A DNA stretch of 64,000 nt from Chloroflexus sp. Y-396-1 (GCF_000516515.1 NZ_KI911784.1:248001-312000), one strand, 5' to 3'; shown: positions 34,931 to 44,329, counted from the stretch's first letter. The notes: generated from the letters alone by a model not told the origin. Program-made: numbers and translations.

Positions 34931-35290
34931 CTATTCACCAACTGCTGACATCACATGATCGCAAACCACAAAGCGACCAGACGATACGGTAAGCGCAACA
35001 ACATCGATCCGCCAAAGAGTCGTAGGTGGGAGCTGATGATCCAGCAGGTACTGATAAGCCAAAGCGATCAAGCGTTGCTGTTTTGGGGCGGTAATCGTCT
35101 CGAGAGCGTAATGATCCCGGCGTGTACGTACCTCAACGAACACGATCTGATCACCATCGCGAACAACTAGATCGATCTCACCGTAGCGACATCGCCAGTT
35201 TCGCGTCACGATTGTGTAACCACACTGCTCCAGATAGGTTGTGGCTGCTTGTTCGCCGCGATCACCCAACCGGCGCTTAGGTGTAGGCAT
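34931..35290 (-). CDS. YraN/UPF0102-family endonuclease-like protein
   Basis: The protein has 119 residues from the ATG at 35290, chosen because [16 protein letters not shown] is the typical family start. The conserved nuclease-like elements are [41 protein letters not shown] (a PD-(D/E)XK-like core with D, E and R). The family is thought to process recombination or repair DNA; direct function is not proven. The start lies inside the end of the HNH gene (14-bp overlap), so the two are translationally coupled. Confidence 0.88.
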   Translation of the reverse strand: MPTPKRRLGDRGEQAATTYLEQCGYTIVTRNWRCRYGEIDLVVRDGDQIVFVEVRTRRDHYALETITAPKQQRLIALAYQYLLDHQLPPTTLWRIDVVALTVSSGRFVVCDHVMSAVGE

Positions 35291-35783
35291 ACTTACGCCA
35301 AACATCGTTCCGCTCAAGCTCACCGAGGAGGGCAAACGCGAGATACTGCGGCTGGCGTGGTGTCGAGAGCAACACCATATTCGCCTGTTCAGGAGTACGG
35401 CCACCCTTACGATGGTTACAATCGCGACACGCAGTAACCACATTCTCCCAAGTCGTCTGCCCACCCTGTGAGCGAGGAATCACGTGATCCATCGTGAGAT
35501 TGGCGCGCCCTGGTTGTTGACCACAGTACTGACACGTCTCGCGATCACGGGCAAACACCGCACGCCGTGAACACGGAAGCCGGAGCTGGCGTGGAATCCG
35601 GATGTAGCGCACCAGTCGAATCACCAACGGTACGTGATAGATCACCGACTGTGCACGTAACTGCTGCATAGCAGCTTCAACCAACTCAGCTTTCTCTTGT
35701 AAGAGGAGAACGAGTGCACGGCGAACCGAAATCAATTGTAACGGCTCGTAGCTTGCGTTGAGAACAAGGACTCGCTGCGCCAA
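35277..35783 (-). CDS. HNH endonuclease
   Basis: The protein has 168 residues. The start is TTG at 35783, preceded by GGGGGTG; no ATG is nearby. It opens with [16 protein letters not shown], typical of this HNH subfamily, then has zinc-binding CQYCG, the [10 protein letters not shown] catalytic His, and [10 protein letters not shown]. This widespread type is usually chromosomal and is not a phage terminase HNH. It may cut DNA in repair; the role is uncertain. The yraN-like gene overlaps its end by 14 bp. Confidence 0.88.
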   Translation of the reverse strand: MAQRVLVLNASYEPLQLISVRRALVLLLQEKAELVEAAMQQLRAQSVIYHVPLVIRLVRYIRIPRQLRLPCSRRAVFARDRETCQYCGQQPGRANLTMDHVIPRSQGGQTTWENVVTACRDCNHRKGGRTPEQANMVLLSTPRQPQYLAFALLGELERNDVWRKYAYT

Positions 35784-36105
35784 TTGACACCCCCCTTAAC
35801 AATGAACCGATGTTATCACCGTAACAAAGGCTCTTGCCCGGGGGCGTCATGGCCCCGCGCTAGAGCGGCTTCTTGCGGTTCGCGGAGGATACAGCCCTTA
35901 TCGCACACAATACCGCACTGTCGCCACTCATGCTGCGTCGATCACGTTGACGACCAGCATGGTAGCACGCAATTTGTCCAAGATGTCCTGGACAGTATTG
36001 GTTACGGTACTGCAACGGCGAATACGGCATGAAATTCGACCTTTTTTGATAGAGTCTGACAAGCCGCTATAAAGGTAACATGAGATTCGGGTTTTTGTCA
36101 ACCTA
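35784..36105. other. Non-coding spacer
   Basis: No gene is supported. A short GGGG/CCCC hairpin lies near 35839-35857. Promoters for the HNH gene (minus) should be here; none stands out. Confidence 0.35.
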
Positions 36106-37782
36106 TCAGCGATCAATTTTGTCGACTTCGCTCAATATCAGACCATCGATCAATTGTTCCACGGGAGCCAGATCGTCGGTAAACGGGCGGAACTGCGCCA
36201 TTGCCGGCGTAAACTCGCGCAACGGGCCGTAGCGACCTTCATACAACGACCAGTACATTACTAATTGCAGTGCCGGCACATCCTCGATTCTAGCTGCATT
36301 TTCAATAAAATTAACGACACCATCACCCACTGGTTGATTTACTCCGATCAAGATCGCATTATTAAAGCGCGTATCAATAATATACACCTGTGGAAACACC
36401 GTGATCATTGTAGAGGCTAACGCATTGACCAGCCGATCATCACCGCTTGCCGGTCGGCCAGCATTTACCACTGCAACACCACGGGGCGTCAGCTTCGCTT
36501 TAACCTCACGAAAAAATTCAACCGTTGTTAAGTGAAAGGGAATATACGGCTGATGATAGGCATCCATACCGATCACATCATATTGTCGGTTCGTTGTCGC
36601 TAACCAATACCGCGCATCTTCGTTGTAGGTCGTGAAGTAGGGCGCCTGCGGAGTACCGTCGGCCATATCGAAGTAACGACGGCCAACATCACTGATCTTG
36701 GGATCAATTTCTACCGCGTCAATCACCGTATCAGGCCCGTAAATTGCCAGAAACTGCTGGGCAACGCTACCGGCTGCCGCACCGAGCAACGCCAGTGAAC
36801 GAATATCGTCTGGCCGGGTGTTGGGATAGAGGTAGGGTGCAACGCTGAAGTAATCCCATGGGCCGCCGTCGGTGAGGAGATCAAGCGGATCACCGGTTTC
36901 ACGGTATTTAAGGCGATAAATGGAATGGAACGCCAACCCTTCATTAAGAATGAGCACTCGTCGCCGATCAACCACACCGTTGTTATAGAGCACCTCTTGT
37001 TCGGCAACTTGAATGTAGTTGTAGCCCGACTCGAATTCCGCAATCAATCGACAGTTGCGACAATCGGCAGCTTTGATTGTTCCAGTATTGAGTTGATATG
37101 CCCCCGCCAGGAGGATAACGGTGAGCACGAACAGCAATTGGCGAGGATCACGCAAGCCAATCAGACTGAGTATTACCAGAAACGCAGCGAAGAGAAAGAG
37201 CGTACTGCTGACCCCAATGGTGGGAATCAGAACCAGTACGGTCAGAAAGGTACCGACGATAGAGCCAATCGTTGAGAGCGCCGAAATCGTACCGGCAGTA
37301 CGCCCGGCGTGCTCAACATCGGTCGCCTGTCGCAATTGCAGCCGGATCGCAAACGGACCAACCATTGCCATCAGGGTTACCGGTACTGCGAAGAGCAGAA
37401 TCACCCCAATTAGCGCAGCCAAAAAACCACCGGCGGCCACGCTCCGCAGCGCTCCCTGGGCAAAGCTGAGGATAGGACGGGCGATAAAGGGGATTACCGC
37501 ACAACTGAGACCAGCCCAACCGATGAGCTGAAATAACAACCGCCAGTCTGGCCGGCGGTCGGCCAGAGTACCACCCAAATGATAGCCTACTGCCAGATAG
37601 ACCAGGGTCATCCCAATCACAACCGCCCAGATCGGCTGGGAGGTGCCAAAAAAGGGTGCCAGCATGCGCGGCATCACCATTTCAATGCCAAGAGTGCCGA
37701 TCCCGGCCAGAAAGACTACCGTTAGGAGGAGGCGATCATTAACCCTGGTCTGTTCGCTCAATGATAGCGTTTCCTGAGCCAT
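36106..37782 (-). CDS. Spermidine-synthase-like protein fused to a membrane domain
   Basis: The protein has 558 residues from the ATG at 37782; a longer start at 37827 cannot be excluded. Residues 10-245 contain about eight hydrophobic segments (MFS-like, with GIEMVMPRMLAPFFG early). The C-terminal part is a spermidine synthase/methyltransferase fold: SLALLGAAAGSVAQQFL for cofactor binding, then VIDAVEIDPKISDVGRRYF and YDVIGMDAYHQPYIP. Such fused proteins are common in bacteria and their substrate is usually unproven. Typical polyamine-binding residues are not all evident. It stands alone on the minus strand. Confidence 0.83.
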   Translation of the reverse strand: MAQETLSLSEQTRVNDRLLLTVVFLAGIGTLGIEMVMPRMLAPFFGTSQPIWAVVIGMTLVYLAVGYHLGGTLADRRPDWRLLFQLIGWAGLSCAVIPFIARPILSFAQGALRSVAAGGFLAALIGVILLFAVPVTLMAMVGPFAIRLQLRQATDVEHAGRTAGTISALSTIGSIVGTFLTVLVLIPTIGVSSTLFLFAAFLVILSLIGLRDPRQLLFVLTVILLAGAYQLNTGTIKAADCRNCRLIAEFESGYNYIQVAEQEVLYNNGVVDRRRVLILNEGLAFHSIYRLKYRETGDPLDLLTDGGPWDYFSVAPYLYPNTRPDDIRSLALLGAAAGSVAQQFLAIYGPDTVIDAVEIDPKISDVGRRYFDMADGTPQAPYFTTYNEDARYWLATTNRQYDVIGMDAYHQPYIPFHLTTVEFFREVKAKLTPRGVAVVNAGRPASGDDRLVNALASTMITVFPQVYIIDTRFNNAILIGVNQPVGDGVVNFIENAARIEDVPALQLVMYWSLYEGRYGPLREFTPAMAQFRPFTDDLAPVEQLIDGLILSEVDKIDR

Positions 37783-37975
37783 GCACCGTATCCATTTATC
37801 CGCTTGCGAGGCGTCTATCCCACACACTGCGCCAATACCGAACGCACCAATTGCTTAGGTCTGACGTCACCTAACACGATCTGATGATGCAGTCTTGATC
37901 CCACTGAAGGATGTAAGTGAGTATGGAATACCGACGATGACCACATGCGAGATTTGAGGCGAATGAGCTGTCATC

Positions 37976-38233
37976 TCACCGGATCGCACTGATAATCAAT
38001 CGTTCGAGAAGCTGCAAGAGCAGCATCGCCACAATTGGTGAAAAGTCAAACATTCCTATATTAGGCATAATACTTCGAATAGGCCCCAAAATTGGCTCGG
38101 TAATTTCGTGCAAAACACGAGTCACAGGAAAGTTACCCTGCGGATCGATCCATGAGGCGAGCACACGCCCCAGGATCGCATAAAATAAGACCGTAAAGAG
38201 AATGCTAACGAAGCTGATTAAAAAACCCGACAT
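37976..38233 (-). CDS. YggT-family membrane protein
   Basis: The protein has 85 residues. The ATG at 38233 follows GGGAGG and a single base separates it from the hisD stop. Two membrane helices flank the conserved segment RVLASWIDPQGNFPVTRVLHEITEPILGPIR, the YggT signature. Function in other bacteria is linked to envelope stability, osmotic response or cell division. It is the second gene of the hisD operon. Confidence 0.88.
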   Translation of the reverse strand: MSGFLISFVSILFTVLFYAILGRVLASWIDPQGNFPVTRVLHEITEPILGPIRSIMPNIGMFDFSPIVAMLLLQLLERLIISAIR

Positions 38234-38234
38234 T

Positions 38235-39542
38235 TTACTCCCTCCCATCGGTATCTGATGCCTCAAAACGCGCCCGCACTGCTGCGGCATGGGCAAACAG
38301 CCCCTCGGCTTCAGCAAGCCGTATCGCTGCTGGACCGACTCGGTTGAGACCAGAGCGATTCAATCCGACTAGTGAGATCACTTTCCGAAAACTATCAACA
38401 TTGACCGGCGAAGCATAACGAGCGGTTCCCTCAGTTGGCATAATGTGTGACGGGCCAGCTACATAATCACCGAGAACCTCAAACGACTCTTCACCGAGAA
38501 AGACGCCACCGGCATTGCGTACAAGACCAACATACGACCATGGATCGGCAATCAATAGGCAGAGGTGCTCAGGAGCGTAGTCGTTCGCCAATTCAAATGC
38601 CGTCACTAGATCGGGCACTACCACAATACCACCGCGGCGCGTTACTGCATCACGGGCAGCCTGTGCATTCATCGGCGGGAGTGTTGTGAGTTGTCGTTCA
38701 ACTTCTCGCTGAACCTGTTGTGCTAATTGTGGATCGGTCGTCAATAAAATCGCGCTGGCCTCGACATGCTCGGCCTGGGCCAGAAGATCGGCAGCAACTG
38801 ACCTGGGGTTTGCCGTATGATCGGCAATAATAAGCGTCTCGGTTGGCCCGGGTAAACTTACGACGCCGACCGTACCGTAGACCAACCGCATCGCCTGGAT
38901 AACGTAACGATTCCCTGGCCCGGCCACAGCTTCGACCCGTGGCACGCTAGTCGTACCGTATGCCAGCGCAGCAATAGCCTGTGCTCCACCGATGGCAAAC
39001 AAGCGGTCAACACCAGCCAGATGAGCAGCCGCCAACACAATCGCCGCTGGCTCACCAGTTGTCCGTTGCGGCGGTGAGCAAACGACAATCTCATGGACAC
39101 CGGCAACCCTGGCCGGTACAGCCGCATGGATCAGCGACGACGGCAATGGGGCAGCACCACCAGGCACATAAATCCCAACCCGATCAAGTGGCCGCACTAA
39201 CTGGCCTATTGCCCCTTCGACGTTAAACTCAACCCAAGAGTTGCGCAGTTGCCGTTCGTGAAAGCGGCGAATTTCACCAATGGCCAACAAAAGCGCATGA
39301 CGTAGGGCTGGATCAAGATCAGCCGCTGCCGCTGCCCAGCGCTCACGTGGAATTTCGAATGTCTCGCACGCTACTCCGTCAAAGCGTAACGTGTACTCGC
39401 GCAATGCCGCATCACCACGCTGTCGAACCGCTGCAATGATCTCAGCGACTACAGATGTTGTGTCCGTATCATCATCAAGCGACTTACGACAAAGTATCCC
39501 GGCACGGGCGGCATCAAGATCGTTAATGATAGGAATTGTCAT
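38235..39542 (-). CDS. hisD: Histidinol dehydrogenase
   Basis: The protein has 435 residues, normal for HisD. Typical segments are RVGIYVPGGAAPLPSSLIH, the NAD-binding part near AIGGAQAIAALAYGT, AGPGNRYV, the catalytic EH in QAEHVEASAILLT, and YAPEHLCL, plus GPSHIMPTEGTARYASP. It makes the last two steps of histidine synthesis with a zinc ion and NAD. The other his genes are elsewhere. The downstream yggT gene is only one base away. The ATG at 39542 is preceded by a poor ribosome site. Confidence 0.96.
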   Translation of the reverse strand: MTIPIINDLDAARAGILCRKSLDDDTDTTSVVAEIIAAVRQRGDAALREYTLRFDGVACETFEIPRERWAAAAADLDPALRHALLLAIGEIRRFHERQLRNSWVEFNVEGAIGQLVRPLDRVGIYVPGGAAPLPSSLIHAAVPARVAGVHEIVVCSPPQRTTGEPAAIVLAAAHLAGVDRLFAIGGAQAIAALAYGTTSVPRVEAVAGPGNRYVIQAMRLVYGTVGVVSLPGPTETLIIADHTANPRSVAADLLAQAEHVEASAILLTTDPQLAQQVQREVERQLTTLPPMNAQAARDAVTRRGGIVVVPDLVTAFELANDYAPEHLCLLIADPWSYVGLVRNAGGVFLGEESFEVLGDYVAGPSHIMPTEGTARYASPVNVDSFRKVISLVGLNRSGLNRVGPAAIRLAEAEGLFAHAAAVRARFEASDTDGRE

Positions 39543-39623
39543 CGCTGATCACTCGCAAACTAAAAGCCGAAACCTGGCAACCAACCTCTGCGGCTGCTAT
39601 ATCATTGTACCGTACCCGGCTAA

Positions 39624-40826
39624 CTACGGTCGCGCTGCCAGTGTCACCGTCACTTCAAGCTGCTCACTACCACGTTGAACCGTCAGTACGACCTGATCAC
39701 CAACCTTCAATAAGTCAATCATACCGACCAATTGATCGCTTGAGAAGATCGGTGACCCGTTACAAGCGATGATAATATCACCTCCGATTCGCACCGGCAA
39801 ACCACGATAGGTTGCGCTGGTTGACCCACCCCGTAGACCGGCTGCGGCTGCCGGACTCCCTTCCTGAACTGTGCCAACGAGGACACCCCGATTGATAGCA
39901 AGCCCAAACCGATTCGCAAACAAGGTGTCAACCGTCGTCATGCTGATTCCCAGCCACGGATGATCGTAACGTCCTTGCTTGATTAACGCTGGTACCACCC
40001 GAGCCACGGTTTGCGCCGGAACGGCATAGCCAACCCCTTCAAAATCACGTCCGCCGAGACTAACCGCAATCGCTGTATTGACCCCAATCACTTCACCACG
40101 CAGATTGAGGAGCGGGCCGCCCGAATTACCCGGATTAATTGCAGCATCGGTCTGAATAACGTTCGGAATACTGAAGCTACCAACACTGCGCGCCGGCCCA
40201 CGCAATGTACGCCCCAATCCGCTGATCACGCCAACCGTAAGCGTATTTCGTTCGCCAAAGGGGCTGCCGATAGCTACTGCGGTCTGCCCTACCTGTAACT
40301 CTTCACTGTTCCCTAACGGTAACGGGCGCACTCCTGCTGGCAGACTGTTCACCTTGATGACGGCAAGATCACTATCGGGATCGCTTCCTACCAGATCGGC
40401 AATAACAGTCGCTCCGTTTGCGAAACGTACCTGTATCTGAAGTGCACCCGCGATCACGTGGTGATTCGTCACGATATGCCCCTGATCATCGTACAGAAAA
40501 CCCGAACCCTGGCCACTTGGGCCATCGGGAGTAATTGGTGGATGACCAGGAGGAAGACTAGCACTCTGATCAACCACTACATCCAGGCTGACGACGGCCG
40601 GATTGACACGCCGGTAGAGATCAACCAACCGTCGCTCAGACTCACTTAGTTCAGTTTCCACCACAATCGAAGTATTTCCAACCTCTATCGGCAGCAGCGG
40701 AGCATCGGTTGGCCGAACCGGTGGCGACGTCGGAGTCGGCGCTTCATTACTGGTGACTACCGTCAGATTGGCACGTGCACAACCGGTGAAGACAAAAAGG
40801 AGCAATATAAGGAGAAACCGGCGCAT
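39624..40826 (-). CDS. HtrA/DegP-like serine protease lipoprotein with PDZ domain
   Basis: The protein has 400 residues. A short signal ends in the lipobox FTGC (Cys16), so it is membrane-tethered outside the cell membrane. Residues 21-60 are a Pro/Thr linker. The protease has H123 (VTNHHVI), D153 (DSDLAVI) and S235 (NPGNSGGPLL). Residues 295-395 are a PDZ domain. HtrA-type proteases degrade misfolded envelope proteins. The ATG at 40826 is preceded by GGAG. The lipid anchor in place of the usual membrane helix is notable. Confidence 0.93.
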   Translation of the reverse strand: MRRFLLILLLFVFTGCARANLTVVTSNEAPTPTSPPVRPTDAPLLPIEVGNTSIVVETELSESERRLVDLYRRVNPAVVSLDVVVDQSASLPPGHPPITPDGPSGQGSGFLYDDQGHIVTNHHVIAGALQIQVRFANGATVIADLVGSDPDSDLAVIKVNSLPAGVRPLPLGNSEELQVGQTAVAIGSPFGERNTLTVGVISGLGRTLRGPARSVGSFSIPNVIQTDAAINPGNSGGPLLNLRGEVIGVNTAIAVSLGGRDFEGVGYAVPAQTVARVVPALIKQGRYDHPWLGISMTTVDTLFANRFGLAINRGVLVGTVQEGSPAAAAGLRGGSTSATYRGLPVRIGGDIIIACNGSPIFSSDQLVGMIDLLKVGDQVVLTVQRGSEQLEVTVTLAARP

Positions 40827-41371
40827 AGTGTCATCTCCGTCATGTTAAATAGCACAATGGTACGTTTGCAGGTTACACTGTTCATCATACCAGAGAAGAG
40901 AGGTGAAGGCTAAGAGAAGTCATTTCCAAACAAGGCGTGGCAGAGTTCTCAGCTTCAGGTCACTTGCGCTGATTAGACACAATGCACCAGCAGAGTGACA
41001 CCGAGAACTGTACGTAGCCGCTCCCGATAACTCGTGACTCACGCAATCACCTGGATACGCGACTGGAAGGCATCGCCTCTGCGGGGATCGTGGGAGCACA
41101 AACCCCTAGCCCGTGAAATCCCCCTACTGTGCACTAAAGGGCATAATCGGCGCACCAACGAGAGTCTGCGCGCCACTGCGTGCGCTGCGGACGGGTGGGG
41201 AACCAACCTCGATTCTTTTGCTCTTTCTTCATTGCCACTGTTGGAGAGGAAAAGGACGTTAAAAGCCGCAGCCGCCCTTGACCCCTTCTCCTCTTCATCG
41301 TGAAAGAGAGGAGCCAGTGCAAGCGACCGTCCGGAAGGAACGATGCAGACAGCATCTGACGCAGTGTTTTA
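40827..41371. other. Non-coding spacer
   Basis: About 545 bp without a gene. A hairpin with arms CTCCTCT (41288-41294) and AGAGGAG (41307-41313) lies near the end of the minus-strand gene at 41372 and may help terminate it. No clear promoter was found for the HtrA gene. Confidence 0.4.
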
Positions 41372-41941
41372 CTACCCCTGGCTAACCGCTCCTTGTTGAG
41401 GAGAGGACGGCCATAACCCAGGCCAGATCGAAGCAAAGAAAAGGCCAGCGGCAAAACCGGCTTGCACACCGTTGATCAGCAAAAGCCAAAGGGGTGCAAA
41501 CCACCAGCCGCTATAATGTCCAATAATTTCAAGCGGCCAGAGCAAAAATGGTAGTGCTGCCAATACCAGACGCCGTGGCCAGACTAACGACCGATACCAA
41601 CGCAACAACGAAGGCGCCCGCTCGCCGATCATCAGCCGGGCCAACCAGAGACCGATAGTAGCCCCCCAACAGCGAGCACACACCGCCATCGGCCAGCCCA
41701 ACAACCATAACGAACGTTCTGGAGTTGGACAGATATACGTTGCCAGCAGATCACGGGCGAAGGTACCAGTCTCACTCACGAGGGGTAAACCGGTTGCGCG
41801 CAAGAGCGGTGAAGCTATCGGTCCCAAAAAGAGAATCCAGAGTATCAGATCGTACACGCGGGGTGACCAGGAACGTTGCGAGTGTGGCGTTGGTAGAGCG
41901 TATACAGTCATAGCGCTGTCCATTTCACGGTAGTGATCCAT
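41372..41941 (-). CDS. DUF2085-family membrane protein
   Basis: The protein has 189 residues. The signature ICPTPERSLWLLGWPMAVCARCWG (near 71-94) places it in DUF2085: the usual CHQxPxRS ... CxRCxG motif, here with ICP in place of the first CH. About four to five hydrophobic segments follow. The family has no known function; the Cys pairs may bind a metal or form a disulfide. There are three possible in-frame ATGs (41941, 41923, 41911), none with a clear ribosome site, so the start is uncertain. Confidence 0.75.
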   Translation of the reverse strand: MDHYREMDSAMTVYALPTPHSQRSWSPRVYDLILWILFLGPIASPLLRATGLPLVSETGTFARDLLATYICPTPERSLWLLGWPMAVCARCWGATIGLWLARLMIGERAPSLLRWYRSLVWPRRLVLAALPFLLWPLEIIGHYSGWWFAPLWLLLINGVQAGFAAGLFFASIWPGLWPSSPQQGAVSQG

Positions 41942-42007
41942 CGGTGTGCCATAACTTCATTGTACCAGAGATCATTGATATGCAACACACCCGTGAAATG
42001 AGACAGT

Positions 42008-43021
42008 TCAACGCGAACGAGACAACGTCTTCGACAGGCACCGCACATCCCACCAGATACGCGGCAGACGAGCAATCTTCTCGCGTAGCGGGAGATACGC
42101 ACGTCGGGTATACGTGTCGTAGCGATTTTGCTCTATTTTATCGAGGATACCGCGGTAGACACGTGCGGCGGCCGCGACCGCCAGACGCACCTCTGGAGGC
42201 AACAACGCAATCCCGGGCCAGCTCTCGTCGTACAACTGATGAGCACGTGCCACTTGGAACTTCATCAAAGCAATAAACCGCTCATCGTACACGCGAGCCA
42301 GAATATCATCAGCAGTCAGACCAAAGCGTGCCAGCTCATCTTCGGGCAAATATACCCGTTGGCGTTCTGCATCCTCGCCGATGTCGCGCAAAATATTGGT
42401 AAGCTGCAACGCAACACCGAGCTTGATTGCATAAGGTTGCGCACCAGGTGCTGCACCGGTAATGCCAATCACCAGTAAGCCCACCACCGACGCAACACGA
42501 TAGCAATAGAGCCAGAGATCGGCAAACGTGGCATAGCGCGAAATCGTGAGATCCATTGCGACCCCTGCCAACAATTCGTCGATCAGACTCGGCGAAAGGT
42601 TATACCGTTGGCAGGTATCGGCCCAGGCCAACAATACTGGATGTGAGGTATCAAACCGTGGCCGACGTGCAATCCGAATCCATTCGGCCAACGCTCGCGC
42701 CGGATCAGACTCAGCCATGTCAACAGTATCGTCGGTAGTGCGACAAAAGGCGTACAATGCCCGCACAGCACGACGCTGCGCCAGCGGCAGAAATTGGGTA
42801 CTGAAAAAGAAACTCTTTGAATGACGACGAATGATTTGATCACATATCGCGTAAGCCTCGGCTAACGTTCGCGTTGGCGGTGGTGGCAGTTCATCGGTAT
42901 GCGATGAGACAGGAAGATCGCTGAGATGAAGGAGTTGGGCAAGCTGCTCATCGGCTGGCAGCGCCTGACTTACCGGCAAGCCATTTCCTCGCGTAAAGAT
43001 CGAGAGCGAATTCAGCGACAC
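42008..43021 (-). CDS. crtB: Phytoene synthase
   Basis: The protein has 337 residues. The start is GTG at 43021, directly after AGGAGTGCA. It is in the squalene/phytoene synthase family, with D97-D98-T-V-D101 as the first Asp-rich motif and LTNILRDIGED as the second. The first 50 residues are an unusual Pro/Ala/Leu-rich extension before AYAICDQIIRRHSKSF. It joins two geranylgeranyl diphosphates to make phytoene, the first committed carotenoid step. A squalene-synthase-type reaction cannot be fully excluded. The upstream carH-like gene is on the same strand, 126 bp away, which fits light-regulated carotenoid synthesis. Confidence 0.88.
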   Translation of the reverse strand: MSLNSLSIFTRGNGLPVSQALPADEQLAQLLHLSDLPVSSHTDELPPPPTRTLAEAYAICDQIIRRHSKSFFFSTQFLPLAQRRAVRALYAFCRTTDDTVDMAESDPARALAEWIRIARRPRFDTSHPVLLAWADTCQRYNLSPSLIDELLAGVAMDLTISRYATFADLWLYCYRVASVVGLLVIGITGAAPGAQPYAIKLGVALQLTNILRDIGEDAERQRVYLPEDELARFGLTADDILARVYDERFIALMKFQVARAHQLYDESWPGIALLPPEVRLAVAAAARVYRGILDKIEQNRYDTYTRRAYLPLREKIARLPRIWWDVRCLSKTLSRSR

Positions 43022-43057
43022 ACTGCACTCCTTTTGTCACATATCACGCTTATTTGT

Positions 43058-43086
43058 AATATACGCAATATTGGGTCTACCGGCAA
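43058..43086 (-). promoter_or_regulatory. Possible crtB promoter
   Basis: TTGCCG (43081-43086) and TATATT (43058-43063) are separated by 17 bp on the minus strand, about 37 nt before the GTG at 43021. The 12-bp inverted repeat at 43095-43131 lies just upstream. Confidence 0.5.
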
Positions 43087-43094
43087 GTTCAAAT

Positions 43095-43131
43095 CACACA
43101 TTATCGACCGTTGTAAGGACGATAATGTGTG
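43095..43131. promoter_or_regulatory. 12-bp perfect inverted repeat between carH and crtB
   Basis: Arms CACACATTATCG (43095-43106) and CGATAATGTGTG (43120-43131) are perfect over 12 bp with a 13-nt loop. It may end the carH transcript or be an operator upstream of the crtB promoter. There is no T run. Confidence 0.6.
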
Positions 43132-43147
43132 CAGTTCACCTTAACCA

Positions 43148-44095
43148 TTAGCGACTGCGACTCAGGAGTGACGCAACGTTTTCGACTGCTTCTTGGGCAT
43201 CACGACCTAGAAATGTTCCCGGCATCTTATGCGTCAAGATTGGATTTAGATTGAATGCGCGGCCGCCATAACCGAAGAGTGGCGTAGGCGGTGGCAATTG
43301 CTGAATTGCTCGCCCGATTTCGAGCAACTGGGTAGCAGTTTCGGTTGTAGAAGCAGACAAACACACTAAATCAGGCTGAATGTGGCGCACCGCATCAAGC
43401 AGGTCCTTCACCGGCACTTCTGGCCCAAGATAGATCACCTGCCAGCCGTGACGAACAAAAAAGACAGACAACATCAGAGCGCCCAAGTCGTGTTGTTCAC
43501 TCGGTGCGCAGCCAACCAGAATTAATCCACGTCCTTCCGTAACATTGTAGGTATTGAAGAGACTCGACAATTTACGCCGAATGAACTGCGTTGCAAAATG
43601 TTCTGCTGTCACCGAAATTCGCCCGGCGTGCCACTGCTCGCCGATTTCAACCATCGCTGGCTGGATTAACTTCAAAAAGACATCTTCCAGCGGGTAAAGC
43701 GCAAATGCTTCACCCAGGATCTGCTCGGCGCGGGTTGCATCAAAATCGGTTAACGCAGTGATAAGCCGAGTCTGCATCCGTTCCCACGTATGTGGCTCGG
43801 TATCGACCGCGGTGTTTAGCCACGAAAGACCGGTGTCACTACCCTCCATCATCAGGGCAATGGCTTGACTGATAGTCAGACCCTCGGCTGTACGATCACG
43901 CAGCCAGCGAATGGTCGCAATATCGCGCTCTGAGTAGAGGCGATGACCACCTTCCGTTCGTTGAGGGCGAGGTACACCGTAACGACGTTCCCAAGCCCGG
44001 AAGGTGTCTGCTGGCACACCCGTCTCCTGTGCGACAGCCTTAGTGTTGTATCGTGGCTTGTCTGAAAATTGGGAGAGAAAATGATGCGGCGCCAT
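43148..44095 (-). CDS. CarH/LitR-type MerR regulator with B12-binding photosensor domain
   Basis: The protein has 315 residues from the ATG at 44095 (a TTG at 44134 is less likely). Residues 14-84 are a MerR helix-turn-helix (RYNTKAVAQETG, then FRAWERRYG). The C-terminal half is a cobalamin-binding domain: W155-x9-E165-H166, the signature of CarH-type adenosylcobalamin photoreceptors, and E200-Q-H202-D-L-G with the cobalt-binding His at 202. CarH proteins tetramerise in the dark on DNA and fall off when light cleaves the cofactor. A light-derepressed role for crtB is inferred from this and from the gene's position just upstream. Its own promoter carries 11-bp repeats. Confidence 0.93.
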   Translation of the reverse strand: MAPHHFLSQFSDKPRYNTKAVAQETGVPADTFRAWERRYGVPRPQRTEGGHRLYSERDIATIRWLRDRTAEGLTISQAIALMMEGSDTGLSWLNTAVDTEPHTWERMQTRLITALTDFDATRAEQILGEAFALYPLEDVFLKLIQPAMVEIGEQWHAGRISVTAEHFATQFIRRKLSSLFNTYNVTEGRGLILVGCAPSEQHDLGALMLSVFFVRHGWQVIYLGPEVPVKDLLDAVRHIQPDLVCLSASTTETATQLLEIGRAIQQLPPPTPLFGYGGRAFNLNPILTHKMPGTFLGRDAQEAVENVASLLSRSR

Positions 44096-44246
44096 AGTTC
44101 CGCGACCCTTCCCGGTGCTCACAAGGTGAGACAATTGTCTACGAGAGTTTACACCTTAGCTCTTCTGTACCAGCATTCACGAAGACCTTAGCAGTGATCG
44201 CAACCTTGTAACGACCGACCGTGAAGCGTGGTACAATGTCATCAAT

Positions 44247-44275
44247 ATTTTATCACGCTGCACAATCGCTGTCAA
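44247..44275 (-). promoter_or_regulatory. Near-consensus promoter of the carH-like gene
   Basis: On the minus strand, TTGACA (44270-44275) and TAAAAT (44247-44252) are separated by exactly 17 bp. The transcript would start near 44240, giving a leader of about 145 nt. Confidence 0.8.
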
Positions 44276-44287
44276 TAAATTGCACAA
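44259..44287 (-). promoter_or_regulatory. Three tandem 11-bp repeats (candidate CarH operator)
   Basis: Minus-strand heptamers TTGTGCA (44281-44287), ATTGACA (44270-44276) and TTGTGCA (44259-44265) start exactly 11 bp apart. The middle one contains the -35 TTGACA. Three head-to-tail 11-bp repeats are the arrangement used by CarH tetramers in Thermus, so autoregulation is likely. Confidence 0.65.
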
Positions 44288-44329
44288 TTACACTTAATCT
44301 TTGTTGCATTTAATCAAAGCTTCACACGT

